A stretch of 64,000 nt of DNA from Streptomyces wedmorensis (GCF_000716445.1 NZ_JNWK01000009.1:124001-188000), one strand, 5' to 3'. Shown: positions 27,945 through 38,188, counted from the stretch's first letter. Program-made: numbers and translations. Notes: generated by a model from the letters alone, not told the origin.

Positions 27945-28898
27945 ATGCCGAACACACCGACTCTCGAACCCGCCGCCCAGGCCTTCGCCGACGCCACCGC
28001 CCAGCCGCCGTACCTGTACCAGATCCCCGTCGCGGACGGCCGCAAGGCCGTGGACGGCGTTCAGAGCGGTGAAGGCGTCCCCCTGCCCGCCGTCGACGAA
28101 GAATGGGTCACCGTCCACGGCGGCCCGACCGGTGACGTCCGCGCCCGCATCGTCCGCCCGCGCGGCGCCACCGGCCCGCTCCCCGTCATCCTCTACATCC
28201 ACGGCGCAGGCTGGGTCTTCGGCAACGCCCATACCCACGACCGGCTCGTCCGGGAACTCGCCGTCGGCACCCGTGCGGCCGTCGTCTTCCCCGAGTACGA
28301 CCTCTCGCCCGAGGCCCGCTACCCCGTCGCCATCGAGCAGAACTACAGCGTCGCCCAGTGGATCGCCCGCGAGGGACACCACAAGGACCTCGACGGCACC
28401 CGGATCGCCGTCGCGGGCGATTCGGTCGGCGGCAACATGACCGCCGCCCTCACCCTCATGGCCAAGCAGCGCGGCGACGTCCGCCTCACCCACCAGGTCC
28501 TCTTCTACCCGGTCACCGACGCGAGCTTCGACACGGACTCGTACCACGCCTTCGCCGAGGGCTACTTCCTGCGCCGCGAAGCCATGAAGTGGTTCTGGGA
28601 CCAGTACACGACCGAGGAGGCCGAGCGTGCGCAGATCACCGCCTCGCCGCTGCGTGCCACCACCGCGCAGCTCACGGGCTTGCCGCCCGCCCTGGTCATC
28701 ACCGCGGAGGCCGACGTCCTGCGCGACGAGGGCGAGGCGTACGCAGCGAAGCTCCGCGCTTCCGGAGTCCCCGTCACCGCCCTTCGCGTGCAGGGCGTCA
28801 TTCACGACTTCGTCATGCTGAACGCGCTGCGCGAGACGCAGGGCGCGGAACTCGCCATCGGTCTCGCCGTCGACACCCTGCGCAAGGCCCTCGCATGA
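27945..28898 (+). CDS. Alpha/beta hydrolase fold-3 esterase (HSL family)
   Basis: A 317-residue carboxylesterase-type hydrolase. Oxyanion-hole motif HGAG is at residues 86-89, the nucleophile Ser160 in AGDSVGGN, the acid in EADVLRDEGE and the histidine in GVIHDFVML. The N-terminal cap begins AAQAFADATAQPPYLYQIP. ATG 27945 follows GAAGGAG. It overlaps the downstream amidohydrolase by ATGA, so the two enzymes are made together and may act in sequence. A close intact paralogue lies at 53490-54461. Confidence 0.93.
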   Translation: MPNTPTLEPAAQAFADATAQPPYLYQIPVADGRKAVDGVQSGEGVPLPAVDEEWVTVHGGPTGDVRARIVRPRGATGPLPVILYIHGAGWVFGNAHTHDRLVRELAVGTRAAVVFPEYDLSPEARYPVAIEQNYSVAQWIAREGHHKDLDGTRIAVAGDSVGGNMTAALTLMAKQRGDVRLTHQVLFYPVTDASFDTDSYHAFAEGYFLRREAMKWFWDQYTTEEAERAQITASPLRATTAQLTGLPPALVITAEADVLRDEGEAYAAKLRASGVPVTALRVQGVIHDFVMLNALRETQGAELAIGLAVDTLRKALA

Positions 28899-30781
28899 CC
28901 GGGCCGTCGACGAGCATGCCCGTGGCGGGCATCGTTCCCGCACCGCGGCAGGAACACATACAGGCCGACCTCCTCGTCCGCAACGCGAAGGTGTTCACCG
29001 GCGACCCCGTCCGTCCCGAGGCCCGCGCCGTCGCGATCCGCGACGGCCGGGTCGCGGCCCTCGGCGACGACCACGACCTCGCCCACCTCGTCGGGCCGGG
29101 GACCAAGGTCGTCGACGCCCTCGGCCGCCGGGTCATCCCCGGCCTGAACGACTCGCACCTGCACGTCATCAGGGGCGGCCTGAACTATGTCCTGGAGCTG
29201 CGCTGGGACGGCGTGCGCAGCCTCCGCCACGCGCTCGCCATGCTGCGCGAGCAGGCCGGCCGTACGCCCAAGGGGCAGTGGATCCGGGTCGTGGGCGGCT
29301 GGACCGCCGAACAGTTCGCCGAACGCAGGATGCCGACCGTCGCCGAGCTGAACGCCGCCGCCCCCGACACCCCGGTGTTCGTCCTGCACCTGTACCAGTC
29401 CGCCCTGATGAACCGGGCCGCGGTACGGGCCGCCGGATTCACCCGCGACACCCCCGATCCGCGGGGCGGCCAGATCGTACGGGGCAGGGACGGCGAACCC
29501 AACGGGGTCCTCCTCGCGGCGCCGAGCGCTCTCGTCCTCTACTCGACCCTGGCCAAGGCACCGGCCCTCGACGAGGCCGACAAGCGGACGTCGACGCGGC
29601 ACTTCCTGCGCGAGCTGAACCGCTTCGGCCTGACGTCCGCGGTCGACGCCGCCGGCGGGTTCCAGAACTTCCCCGACAACTACGCCACGGTCGTCGACCT
29701 CGCCAGGGCGGGGGAGCTGACCCTGCGGATCGCCTACCACCTCTTCCCGCAGACGGCCGGGCAGGAGCTCGCCGACCTCAAGCGCTGGACCGAGATGGTC
29801 AAGCCCGGGGACGGCGACGAGTGGCTCCGGCTGAACGGCGCGGGTGAGAACCTGACCTGGGCCGCCGCCGACTTCGAGAACTTCTCCGAGCCCCGCCCCG
29901 AGCTCGCCGCCGGGTACGAGGCCGAGTTCGAGCAGGCCGTCCGGCTCCTGATGGAGAACGGCTGGGGCTTCCGGCTCCACGCGACCTACGACGAGACGAT
30001 CCGCCGCGACCTGACCGTCTTCGAGAAGCTCGCGGCGGAAGGACTCTTCCCCGGCGGCAACCGCTGGCTCTTCGACCACGCCGAGACCGTCTCGGCCGAC
30101 AGCCTGGACCGGATCGCCGCCCTCGGAGGCGCCGTATCCGTCCAGAACCGCATGTCCTTCCAGGGCACCGCTTTCCGTGACCGCTACGGCGCCGAGGCCG
30201 CCGCCCACGCCCCGCCGGTCCGCGCCATGCTCGACCGGGGCCTGACCGTCGCCGCCGGAACCGACGCCACCCGCGTCTCCTCGTACAACCCGTGGGTCGC
30301 ACTCCACTGGCTGGTGACCGGACGCACCGTCGGCGGCACCGCGCTCACCCCGGCGGGGAACCTGATCGACAGGGAGACCGCCCTCGGCCTCTACACCCGG
30401 GGCGGAGCACGGCTCACCGGGGAGCAGGACGTCAAGGGAACCCTGCGAGAAGGCTCTTACGGCGACCTCGCGATCCTGTCCGACGACTACCTCACCGTGC
30501 CCGAGGACGCCATCCCCGACATCGAGTCCGTCCTCACTGCCGTCGGCGGCCGCGTCGTCTACGCGAGCGCGGAGTACGAGGGACTCGACGAGGCCGTCCC
30601 ACCGGTCAGCCCCCTATGGAGCCCGGTGGCCCACTTCGGCGGCTACCAGTCGGGTGCCCGCCAGGCGTCGCTCGTGGCCGAGGCCGTCGCCGAGTCCGAG
30701 CAGCACCGCCGGTGGCGCGTCGCGCGCGGCTCTGTTCCCGAGACGACGCCGTCCTTCGTCGACCCCTGCTTCGAGCACTGA
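28895..30781 (+). CDS. Amidohydrolase family 3 (YtcJ-like metal-dependent hydrolase)
   Basis: A 628-residue amidohydrolase. The composite beta domain begins LLVRNAKVFTGD, and the metal motif is GLNDSHLHVIRGG. Further metal or active-site positions are in WGFRLHATYDE, RWLFDHAETVS and VAAGTDATRVSSYN. YtcJ-like enzymes hydrolyse amides, formamides or similar C-N bonds; the true substrate is unknown. ATG 28895 overlaps the esterase stop. A shrunken copy of this gene is at 52108-53037. The C-terminal SEQHRRWR and PCFEH signature is shared by both copies. Confidence 0.92.
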   Translation: MTGPSTSMPVAGIVPAPRQEHIQADLLVRNAKVFTGDPVRPEARAVAIRDGRVAALGDDHDLAHLVGPGTKVVDALGRRVIPGLNDSHLHVIRGGLNYVLELRWDGVRSLRHALAMLREQAGRTPKGQWIRVVGGWTAEQFAERRMPTVAELNAAAPDTPVFVLHLYQSALMNRAAVRAAGFTRDTPDPRGGQIVRGRDGEPNGVLLAAPSALVLYSTLAKAPALDEADKRTSTRHFLRELNRFGLTSAVDAAGGFQNFPDNYATVVDLARAGELTLRIAYHLFPQTAGQELADLKRWTEMVKPGDGDEWLRLNGAGENLTWAAADFENFSEPRPELAAGYEAEFEQAVRLLMENGWGFRLHATYDETIRRDLTVFEKLAAEGLFPGGNRWLFDHAETVSADSLDRIAALGGAVSVQNRMSFQGTAFRDRYGAEAAAHAPPVRAMLDRGLTVAAGTDATRVSSYNPWVALHWLVTGRTVGGTALTPAGNLIDRETALGLYTRGGARLTGEQDVKGTLREGSYGDLAILSDDYLTVPEDAIPDIESVLTAVGGRVVYASAEYEGLDEAVPPVSPLWSPVAHFGGYQSGARQASLVAEAVAESEQHRRWRVARGSVPETTPSFVDPCFEH

Positions 30782-30797
30782 AAGAGAGAACCACCCG

Positions 30798-31535
30798 ATG
30801 ACCGCAGCCTCCCCTGCCGCCGACGGCGGTGACACCCCGGCAACGCCGCCGGACGTTCCCCCGGGACGCCGCTTCGAACCGGACCTCCGGTCGATGACCC
30901 GGATCAACCTGCGCCCCATCGCCTCACCCATGCCGCTCGGCTTCTTCACGATAGCCATCGCCTCTGTGATGACGGGCTGCCTCCAGCTCGGGATCTTCGG
31001 GGAGGAGGCCCGCGCCGCCGTCGCCTTCTGCGTGCTGCCGGCCTTCGTCCTCCAACTCCTGGTGAGCATCCTGGCCTTCGGCGCCCGGGACGTGATCGCG
31101 GCGACGCTGATGGCGGTGTTCGCCGGCAGCTGGCTGCCCTACTCGCTCGTCATGCTCAGCGGCGCCGCCGACGGCCTTCAGGTCCTCGGTGTGTTCAACC
31201 TGGCGCTCCTCTGCTTCGGAGCGCTGATGACCGCGGTGACCCGGCCCAAGCGCGCGCTGTGGCTCGTCCTCGCGGTCTCCCTGCCCCGCTGGGCCGCCAC
31301 CGGACTCGCGGGCATCACCGGAGCCGAATGGCTGACGCGCACGTCCGGTGCGCTCGGCCTCGCGGTGGCGCTCGTCGCGATGTACACGGCGTTCGCCCTG
31401 ATGCTGGAGGACATGCGCAGCGAGCAGGTCCTGCCCATCGGCCGCAGCGGCCCCGCCCACCTCGCCGTGGAAGGCGACCTGGCCGTCCAGCTCCGCAACC
31501 TGGAACGCCAGGCAGGCGTGCGCCGCACGCTCTGA
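30798..31535 (+). CDS. GPR1/FUN34/YaaH-like membrane protein
   Basis: A 245-residue protein with six hydrophobic helices. NLRPIASPMPLGFFTIAIA resembles the NPAPLGL opening motif of the YaaH acetate/succinate transporter family. The remaining helices follow the expected spacing. If correct, it could move a small carboxylate released by the esterase and amidohydrolase encoded just upstream (17 nt away). The family call is moderate because the motif is degenerate; otherwise it is an uncharacterised membrane protein. Confidence 0.65.
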   Translation: MTAASPAADGGDTPATPPDVPPGRRFEPDLRSMTRINLRPIASPMPLGFFTIAIASVMTGCLQLGIFGEEARAAVAFCVLPAFVLQLLVSILAFGARDVIAATLMAVFAGSWLPYSLVMLSGAADGLQVLGVFNLALLCFGALMTAVTRPKRALWLVLAVSLPRWAATGLAGITGAEWLTRTSGALGLAVALVAMYTAFALMLEDMRSEQVLPIGRSGPAHLAVEGDLAVQLRNLERQAGVRRTL

Positions 31536-31580
31536 TCACGTCCACCGATCCCGTCACACCACGACCGCACAGGAGCACCC

Positions 31581-31895
31581 ATGGAACCGCAGGTGACGGA
31601 CCGGCCTGAAAAGTCCCGGTACGAGATCCTCGCCGGCGACGACGGCACCGAGACCGCGGGCTTCGCCGAGTACCACCTCTCGGAGGGCGAGATCGCCTTC
31701 ATCCACACCGAGATCGACAGCCGGTTCGCCGGCCAGGGCCTGGGCGGACTGCTCGCCCGCGGGGCCCTCGACGACGCCCGCGCCCGCGGGCTGCGCGTCC
31801 TGCCGTACTGCCCCTTCATCCGGGGATGGATCGGCAAGCACCCGGAGTACGCCGACCTGGTGCCCGAGGCGCGCCGCGCCCGCTTCGGGCTCTGA
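31581..31895 (+). CDS. Small GNAT-type N-acetyltransferase (YjdJ-like)
   Basis: A 104-residue single-domain acetyltransferase of the compact GNAT group. It contains FIHTEIDSRFAGQGLGGLLARGALDDARARG, whose QGLGG loop binds acetyl-CoA pyrophosphate, and PYCPFIRGWIGKHPEYADLV, the conserved end of the family. The substrate is unknown. ATG at 31581 is preceded by AGGAG. It continues the plus-strand array. A frameshifted relative is at 48603-48958. Confidence 0.88.
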   Translation: MEPQVTDRPEKSRYEILAGDDGTETAGFAEYHLSEGEIAFIHTEIDSRFAGQGLGGLLARGALDDARARGLRVLPYCPFIRGWIGKHPEYADLVPEARRARFGL

Positions 31896-31954
31896 AGCAC
31901 CACGATTCCGCCTTCATCACCCCCGCCACGCCCCGTCCACCGAGGAGTTCTCCG

Positions 31955-32680
31955 ATGTCCCGACACGCCCGTCCCACCGTCGTGCTGGTCCACGGCGCTT
32001 TCGCCGATGCCTCCAGCTACGCCCGTGTCATCCCCGAACTGACCGCTGCCGGCCTGAAGGTGGTGGCTCCGGCGGTGCCCAACCGCAGCCTGGTCGACGA
32101 CGCCGCGTACATCGCCTCGGTGATCCGTGCCGTCGACGGCCCCGTGATCCTGGTGGGGCACTCCTACGGCGGCGCCGTCATCACCCTCGCCGGCGCGGAG
32201 GACAACGTCCGCGCACTGGTGTACCTCGCGGGATACGCGCTGGAGGAGGGCGAGAGCCTGGGCGAGCTGCAGGGTCGCTTCCCCGACTCCGGCCTCGCCG
32301 ACGCGCTCGTCTACACCCCGTTCCCCGTGGCGGGCTCCACCGAGACCGGCACGGACGTCTCGGTGGAGGTCGAGAAGTTCCCCGCTCTCTTCGCGGCGGA
32401 CGTCGACCCCGAGCTCGCCGCCGTGCTCGCCGTCTCCCAGCGCCCCCTGGCCGCACGGGCCTTCGCGGAGGTGGCGCCGGTCGCGGCGTGGAAGAACAAG
32501 CCCTCGTGGGGCCTGGTCGCCACCTCCGACCGGACCATCAACCCCGACGTGGAGCGCTACGGCTACGAGCGGGCCGGCATGACCACCGTCGAGGTCGACT
32601 CCTCGCACCTGGTCATGCTCTCCCAGCCCAAGGCCGTGGCCGAACTGATCCAGGAGGCGGTCCGGTCCACCGCCCACTGA
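31955..32680 (+). CDS. Cytoplasmic alpha/beta hydrolase
   Basis: A 241-residue alpha/beta hydrolase without signal peptide. The oxyanion region is VVLVHGAFADASSYA, the nucleophile Ser70 in LVGHSYGGAV and the histidine in DSSHLVML. The sequence type is shared with many actinobacterial small hydrolases annotated as esterases or salicylate-esterase-like enzymes; the substrate is not known. ATG 31955 follows GAGGAG. It is the last gene of the array, closed by a strong terminator. Its near twin, of identical length, is at 42948-43673. Confidence 0.92.
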   Translation: MSRHARPTVVLVHGAFADASSYARVIPELTAAGLKVVAPAVPNRSLVDDAAYIASVIRAVDGPVILVGHSYGGAVITLAGAEDNVRALVYLAGYALEEGESLGELQGRFPDSGLADALVYTPFPVAGSTETGTDVSVEVEKFPALFAADVDPELAAVLAVSQRPLAARAFAEVAPVAAWKNKPSWGLVATSDRTINPDVERYGYERAGMTTVEVDSSHLVMLSQPKAVAELIQEAVRSTAH

Positions 32681-32689
32681 CCCACAGCC

Positions 32690-32725
32690 CGTGCCGGGTC
32701 CACCCTTCAGGGTGGGCCCGGCACG
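32690..32725 (+). terminator. Strong hairpin closing the 23.8-32.7 kb array
   Basis: CGTGCCGGGTCCACCC and GGGTGGGCCCGGCACG form a 16 bp stem with one G-T pair and a 4-nt TTCA loop, followed by GCGTTTG. It begins 10 nt after the hydrolase stop. Confidence 0.8.
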
Positions 32726-32776
32726 GCGTTTGACGCCGCCGACCTGCGGCTTTGCCCGAATTGACACGACGTATTC

Positions 32777-32797
32777 TTTCCTCGGGGTGGGAGGAAA
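32777..32797. promoter_or_regulatory. Inverted repeat upstream of the NB-ARC regulator
   Basis: TTTCCTC-N7-GAGGAAA is a perfect 7 bp inverted repeat starting 29 nt before the GTG start, just after a TTGACA hexamer at 32761-32766. Its place suits an autoregulatory operator or a 5' leader hairpin. Confidence 0.45.
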
Positions 32798-32805
32798 GAG
32801 GAGTT

Positions 32806-35064
32806 GTGTTCGAGGAAAGGTCGTTCGGGGCCGTTCTGCGTGGTCTGCGGCAGCAAGGCCGTTTGACGATGGAGGAGCTGGCCGAGGCATCGGGTGTGAG
32901 TGTCCGCGCCATCGGCGACATGGAGCGGGGGCGCAGTCGGGTTCCGCAGCGGCGCACGGTCGTGGCGCTGGCGGAGGGTCTTGGGCTCGCGGACGCGGAA
33001 CGGGAGGCGCTGCTGGCCGCGGGGCGGGCGGCGCGTCCGACGCGCGCGGTCGCGGTGGCGGGGACGGTAGTGCCGCCGCGATCGGTGGGGGACTTCACGG
33101 GGCGTGAACCGGAGTTGGCCCTGTTGCGGGAGGCCGCGAAGCGGGCCCGTGCCGGCGGGGAGCTGTCGGTGTGGGTCGTCTCGGGTCCTCCGGGGTGCGG
33201 GAAGACGACGCTGGCGCTGAAGGCGGCGGCGGATCTGGCGGAGGAGTTCCCCGACGGGCGATTCGTGGTGGACCTGCACGGGGTGGATGGCCCCGTGGAT
33301 ACGGGCGAGGCGCTGCTGAAGCTACTGAAGGCCCTTGGCGTGTCGGACCGCAGGCTGGTGTGCGAGGACGCACAGGGCCGCGCGGGGCTGCTGCGGGCGC
33401 TGCTGGGTGACCGCCGGTGCCTGGTGGTCTTGGACAACGCCCGCGACGAGGGGCAGGTCCGTGCGCTGCTGCCCGAGGGCGGGCGGAGTCTGGTGCTGGT
33501 CACCAGCCGACGGCCCTTGACCGGCCTTGAGGACGTCGACCGACTGGCGCTGTCGGAGATGCCGCAGGACGAGGCAGTCGATCTGCTGCGCCGGATCCTG
33601 GGCGAGGAGCGGGCGGATGCGGAAGCCGAGGCCGTGGCGCAGGTGGCGGAGCTGTGCGGGCGACTGCCGTTGGCCTTGCGGGTGGCGGGAAACTGGCTGA
33701 CAGTCCGTTCTGGATGGACCGTTGACCACCTGGTCCGGCGCCTTGCCGACGAAGAACGCCGACTGGGCGCGCTCGCCGCCGGCGACGTGCGGGTAGAGGC
33801 GGCCTTCGAACTGTCCTACCGTCAGCTGACCGGCCAGGCCGCGCGGATGCTGCGGCTGCTGAGTCTGGTGCCAGGCCCGGACATGACCGCTGCCTATGGC
33901 GCCGCTCTGACCGCGACAGACATCTTCGAGGCCGAGGACGTGATGGAGGAGCTGGTCGAGGCCGGGCTGCTGCAGGCCACCTTCACCGGCCGCTACCAGT
34001 TGCACGACCTGCTGCGGCTGTTCGCCCGCGCCCGGCTCTCCCGCGAGGAGGAACCCGGCGAGCGGGAAGCGGCCGACGACCGGCTGCGCGCCTGGCTGCT
34101 GGAGACGGCGGTGGTCGCCGGCCGCTGGTACAAGCCCAAGCACGAGGCGCGTCCGGTGTCCTGGCAGGCCCTGGTCCCGCTGGAGAGCGCCGAAGAGGCC
34201 CGTTCCTGGCTTCAGATCGAAGCCCCCTCCTGGCTCGCGGCGCTGCGCGGCGCCGCCCACCGGGGTGAGCACACCCAGGTCGTGGAGACCGCCCATGCCA
34301 TGGAGTGGTTCTGTGACCTGTGGGTCTACTGGGGGCACTGGCCCGAAGTCTTCTGGTTGGCCGCCGAGTCCGCTGCCGCACTTGACGACCCGTACATGCG
34401 GGCCTTCCATCTCAACTGCTACTCCTGGGCCCTGAACACGTGCGAGCGCCGTTTCCGCGAGGCCATCGAATGGGCCGACGAGGCGCTGGAACACGCCCGC
34501 CGCGCACAGGACGTCCACCAGCAGACCTCGGCACTCATGCTCGGGGCAAGCGCGCACTTTCAACTCGGGGAGGCCCAGGCGGTCGCGGACAGATCTCTCG
34601 CCTCCGTCCGCCTGTCGGAAGACACCGGTCATCACGAGGTCTGGCCCCAAGCCACGCGCCTCTACGGAACCTCCTTGCGCCTCCTCGGCCGCGCCGAGGA
34701 AGCCCTGACCCAGCACCAGCGCATCATCACCTTCCTCGATGCGCCCGACTGTCCGGTGAGCGGGCACGTCGCCGACATATTCCGTACCCACGCGACCCAG
34801 GCACTCGGTCTCGACTACGCCGCGCTGGGGCAGTGGCGGGAGGCCGCCGACCATTTTCGCCGTGCCCAGGCGGAGTCGAGTCGCATCGGCATATTCCACA
34901 GGGAGGCCGAGCAGCTCCTCCATCTGGCTGAGGCCCTGATCGAACTAGGAGAGACCGAGGAAGCCCGCTACTGCCTGCACCAGGCCCTCGCTCTCGGCGA
35001 CGCGGCCGACGACAAGGAGCTGAAGGCCGCACAGAAGCTCCTGGACACGCTCCCCGCCGAGTGA
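32806..35064 (+). CDS. XRE-type HTH / NB-ARC / TPR regulator
   Basis: A 752-residue signal-transduction ATPase. An N-terminal Cro/C1-type helix-turn-helix covers about residues 7-65 (LRGLRQQGRLTMEELAEASG, VSVRAIGDMERGRS). An NB-ARC domain follows, with P-loop SGPPGCGKTTLA, Walker B CLVVLDNARDE and the GLPLAL-like motif GRLPLALRVAG. TPR helices fill the C-terminal 300 residues. Such proteins act as ligand- or ATP-gated transcription regulators in actinobacteria. GTG 32806 has GAGGAGTT immediately upstream. It may control the adjacent hydrolase genes. Confidence 0.88.
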   Translation: MFEERSFGAVLRGLRQQGRLTMEELAEASGVSVRAIGDMERGRSRVPQRRTVVALAEGLGLADAEREALLAAGRAARPTRAVAVAGTVVPPRSVGDFTGREPELALLREAAKRARAGGELSVWVVSGPPGCGKTTLALKAAADLAEEFPDGRFVVDLHGVDGPVDTGEALLKLLKALGVSDRRLVCEDAQGRAGLLRALLGDRRCLVVLDNARDEGQVRALLPEGGRSLVLVTSRRPLTGLEDVDRLALSEMPQDEAVDLLRRILGEERADAEAEAVAQVAELCGRLPLALRVAGNWLTVRSGWTVDHLVRRLADEERRLGALAAGDVRVEAAFELSYRQLTGQAARMLRLLSLVPGPDMTAAYGAALTATDIFEAEDVMEELVEAGLLQATFTGRYQLHDLLRLFARARLSREEEPGEREAADDRLRAWLLETAVVAGRWYKPKHEARPVSWQALVPLESAEEARSWLQIEAPSWLAALRGAAHRGEHTQVVETAHAMEWFCDLWVYWGHWPEVFWLAAESAAALDDPYMRAFHLNCYSWALNTCERRFREAIEWADEALEHARRAQDVHQQTSALMLGASAHFQLGEAQAVADRSLASVRLSEDTGHHEVWPQATRLYGTSLRLLGRAEEALTQHQRIITFLDAPDCPVSGHVADIFRTHATQALGLDYAALGQWREAADHFRRAQAESSRIGIFHREAEQLLHLAEALIELGETEEARYCLHQALALGDAADDKELKAAQKLLDTLPAE

Positions 35065-36231
<1,167 letters not shown>

Positions 36232-36283
36232 CCACCATCGGTCCGTCGCCCTTTCCAACGAGAGGGAGGGCCCGCATGCGCCC

Positions 36284-36311
36284 CTGCCCGTCCGGTCGTC
36301 CGGACGGGCAG
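36284..36311 (+). terminator. Rho-independent terminator after the hydrolase
   Basis: CTGCCCGTCCGG-TCGT-CCGGACGGGCAG is a perfect 12 bp stem with a 4-nt loop, followed by TTGCCTTTT. It is 52 nt past the stop codon. Confidence 0.88.
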
Positions 36312-36452
36312 TTGCCTTTTCCGCGGGCGGTCCCCACCGAGGTCCGGGCCGGGCGCTGAGGGACAAGACCCCTTGCGCGCGGGAGCATGACGGCCACCTG
36401 GAAGAGCCTAGATTTCGGGAACCAGTACCTGTTTACGAGTAAAGAGGCGTAT

Positions 36453-37538
36453 ATGCAGTTCGGAGTCTTTTCCGTGGGGGACGCGACCCCCGACCCGACC
36501 AACGGTCGTACCCCTTCGGAGCGGGAGCGCATCAAGGCGATGATCGCCATCGCGCTGAAGGCGGAGGAGGTCGGACTCGACGTGTTCGCGACCGGCGAGC
36601 ACCACAATCCACCGTTCGTGCCATCCTCGCCCACCACGATGCTCGGGTACATCGCCGCCCGCACCGAGAAGCTGATCCTGTCCACCGCCACGACGCTGAT
36701 CACCACCAACGACCCGGTGAAGATCGCCGAGGACTACGGGATGCTCCAGCACGTGGCCGACGGGCGTGTGGACCTGATGATGGGCCGCGGCAACACTGGG
36801 CCGGTCTACCCCTGGTTCGGGCAGGACATCCGGCAGGGCGTCAACCTCGCGAGGGAGAACTACGCGCTGTTGCGCCGGCTGTGGCGCGAGGACGTCGTGG
36901 ACTGGGAGGGCAAGTTCCGCACTCCGCTGCAGGGGTTCACGTCCACGCCGCGTCCGCTGGACGGGGTCCCGCCGTTCGTCTGGCACGGCTCGATCCGGTC
37001 TCCGGAGATCGCCGAGCAGGCCGCCTTCTACGGCGACGGCTTCTTCCACAACAACATCTTCTGGCCGGCCGACCACACCAGACGGATGGTCCAGCTGTAC
37101 CGGCGGCGGTACGCGTTCCACGGCCACGGTCGGGCGGAGGACGCCATCGTCGGCCTCGGGGGGCAGGTCTTCATGCGGAAGAACTCCCAGGACGCGGTAC
37201 GGGAGTTCCGCCCGTACTTCGACAACGCGCCGGTCTACGGGCACGGCCCGTCGCTGGAGGAGTTCACCGAGCAGACCCCGCTGACGGTCGGCTCCCCCCA
37301 GCAGGTGATCGAGCGGACGCTGTCCTTCAGGGAGACGGTCGGCGACTACCAGCGGCAGCTGTTCCTGATGGACCACGCCGGCCTGTCGCTGAAGACCGTT
37401 CTGGAACAGCTCGACATCCTCGGTGAGGAAGTCGTGCCCGTGCTGCGGAAGGAGTTCGCCGTCGGACGCCCGGCCGACGTGCCGGACGCCCCCACCCACG
37501 AGTCCCTGCGCGCAGCCCGGGAAGGGGCCGTGGCATGA
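36453..37538 (+). CDS. Luciferase-like FMN monooxygenase, CE1758 family
   Basis: A 361-residue flavin-dependent monooxygenase with the bacterial-luciferase barrel. It shows VFATGEHHNPPFVPSSP, TATTLITTNDPVKIAEDY and MMGRGNTGPVYPWFG, typical of the subgroup found in a two-gene set with an FMN reductase. It uses FMNH2 supplied by the partner encoded next door and oxygen; the substrate is unknown. ATG 36453 follows AGAGGCGTAT in an unusually A/T-rich leader, and an upstream in-frame start is less likely. It overlaps the next gene by ATGA. Confidence 0.92.
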   Translation: MQFGVFSVGDATPDPTNGRTPSERERIKAMIAIALKAEEVGLDVFATGEHHNPPFVPSSPTTMLGYIAARTEKLILSTATTLITTNDPVKIAEDYGMLQHVADGRVDLMMGRGNTGPVYPWFGQDIRQGVNLARENYALLRRLWREDVVDWEGKFRTPLQGFTSTPRPLDGVPPFVWHGSIRSPEIAEQAAFYGDGFFHNNIFWPADHTRRMVQLYRRRYAFHGHGRAEDAIVGLGGQVFMRKNSQDAVREFRPYFDNAPVYGHGPSLEEFTEQTPLTVGSPQQVIERTLSFRETVGDYQRQLFLMDHAGLSLKTVLEQLDILGEEVVPVLRKEFAVGRPADVPDAPTHESLRAAREGAVA

Positions 37539-38155
37539 AGCTGGTCGCCGTGTCCGCGGGGCTGAGCACCCCGTCCTCCACCCGTCTGCTCGCCGACCGT
37601 CTCGCCGAGTCCGTCCGCGACGACCTCGGCACCCAGGGGCACGAGGTGGAGGTGGAGGTCATCGAGCTCCGTGAGCTCGCCCTGGCTGTCGCCAACAACC
37701 TCGTGACCGGGTTTCCCGCGTCGCAACTCGCCTCCGCCATCGACACGGTGACGGGAGCGGACGGCCTGATCGCCGTGACCCCCGTGTTCACCGCCTCCTA
37801 CAGCGGGCTGTTCAAGTCCTTCTTCGACCTGATCGATCCGGCCGCCCTGACGGGCAAGCCGGTCCTCGTCGCGGCGACCGGCGGCACGGCCCGCCACTCG
37901 CTGGTCCTGGAGCACGCCCTGCGGCCGCTCTTCGCCTACCTGAGGGCGGCCGTGGTGCCCACCGCGGTCTACGCGGCCTCGGAGGACTGGGGGGCCGGCG
38001 GCGACGAGTACACCGACGGCCTGCCCGCCCGCATACGGAGGGCGGGCGCCGAGCTCGCCGTGCTGATGGCCGCCCGTCCGCCCGCGGAGGCGGAGGCGCC
38101 CGAGGACGAAGTGACCGCGCTGGAGCGTCAGCTCTCCGACCTCCGGTTCGACTGA
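37535..38155 (+). CDS. NAD(P)H-dependent FMN reductase, CE1759 family
   Basis: A 206-residue flavodoxin-fold reductase. The FMN phosphate loop is AGLSTPSSTRLLADRL, and the middle motif is AVTPVFTASYSGLFKSFFDLI. This is the dedicated partner of CE1758-family luciferase-like enzymes, supplying reduced FMN. The 4-nt overlap with the upstream gene fits a two-component monooxygenase. It is followed by a perfect palindrome. Confidence 0.92.
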   Translation: MKLVAVSAGLSTPSSTRLLADRLAESVRDDLGTQGHEVEVEVIELRELALAVANNLVTGFPASQLASAIDTVTGADGLIAVTPVFTASYSGLFKSFFDLIDPAALTGKPVLVAATGGTARHSLVLEHALRPLFAYLRAAVVPTAVYAASEDWGAGGDEYTDGLPARIRRAGAELAVLMAARPPAEAEAPEDEVTALERQLSDLRFD

Positions 38156-38164
38156 CGCCCCCCC

Positions 38165-38188
38165 CGCAGCGCGCGTACGCGCGCTGCG
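38165..38188. terminator. 24 bp perfect palindrome
   Basis: CGCAGCGCGCGT and ACGCGCGCTGCG form a perfect palindrome 10 nt after the FMN reductase stop and 25 nt before the next start. It may terminate the two-gene operon or attenuate the lipoprotein gene. Confidence 0.55.
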
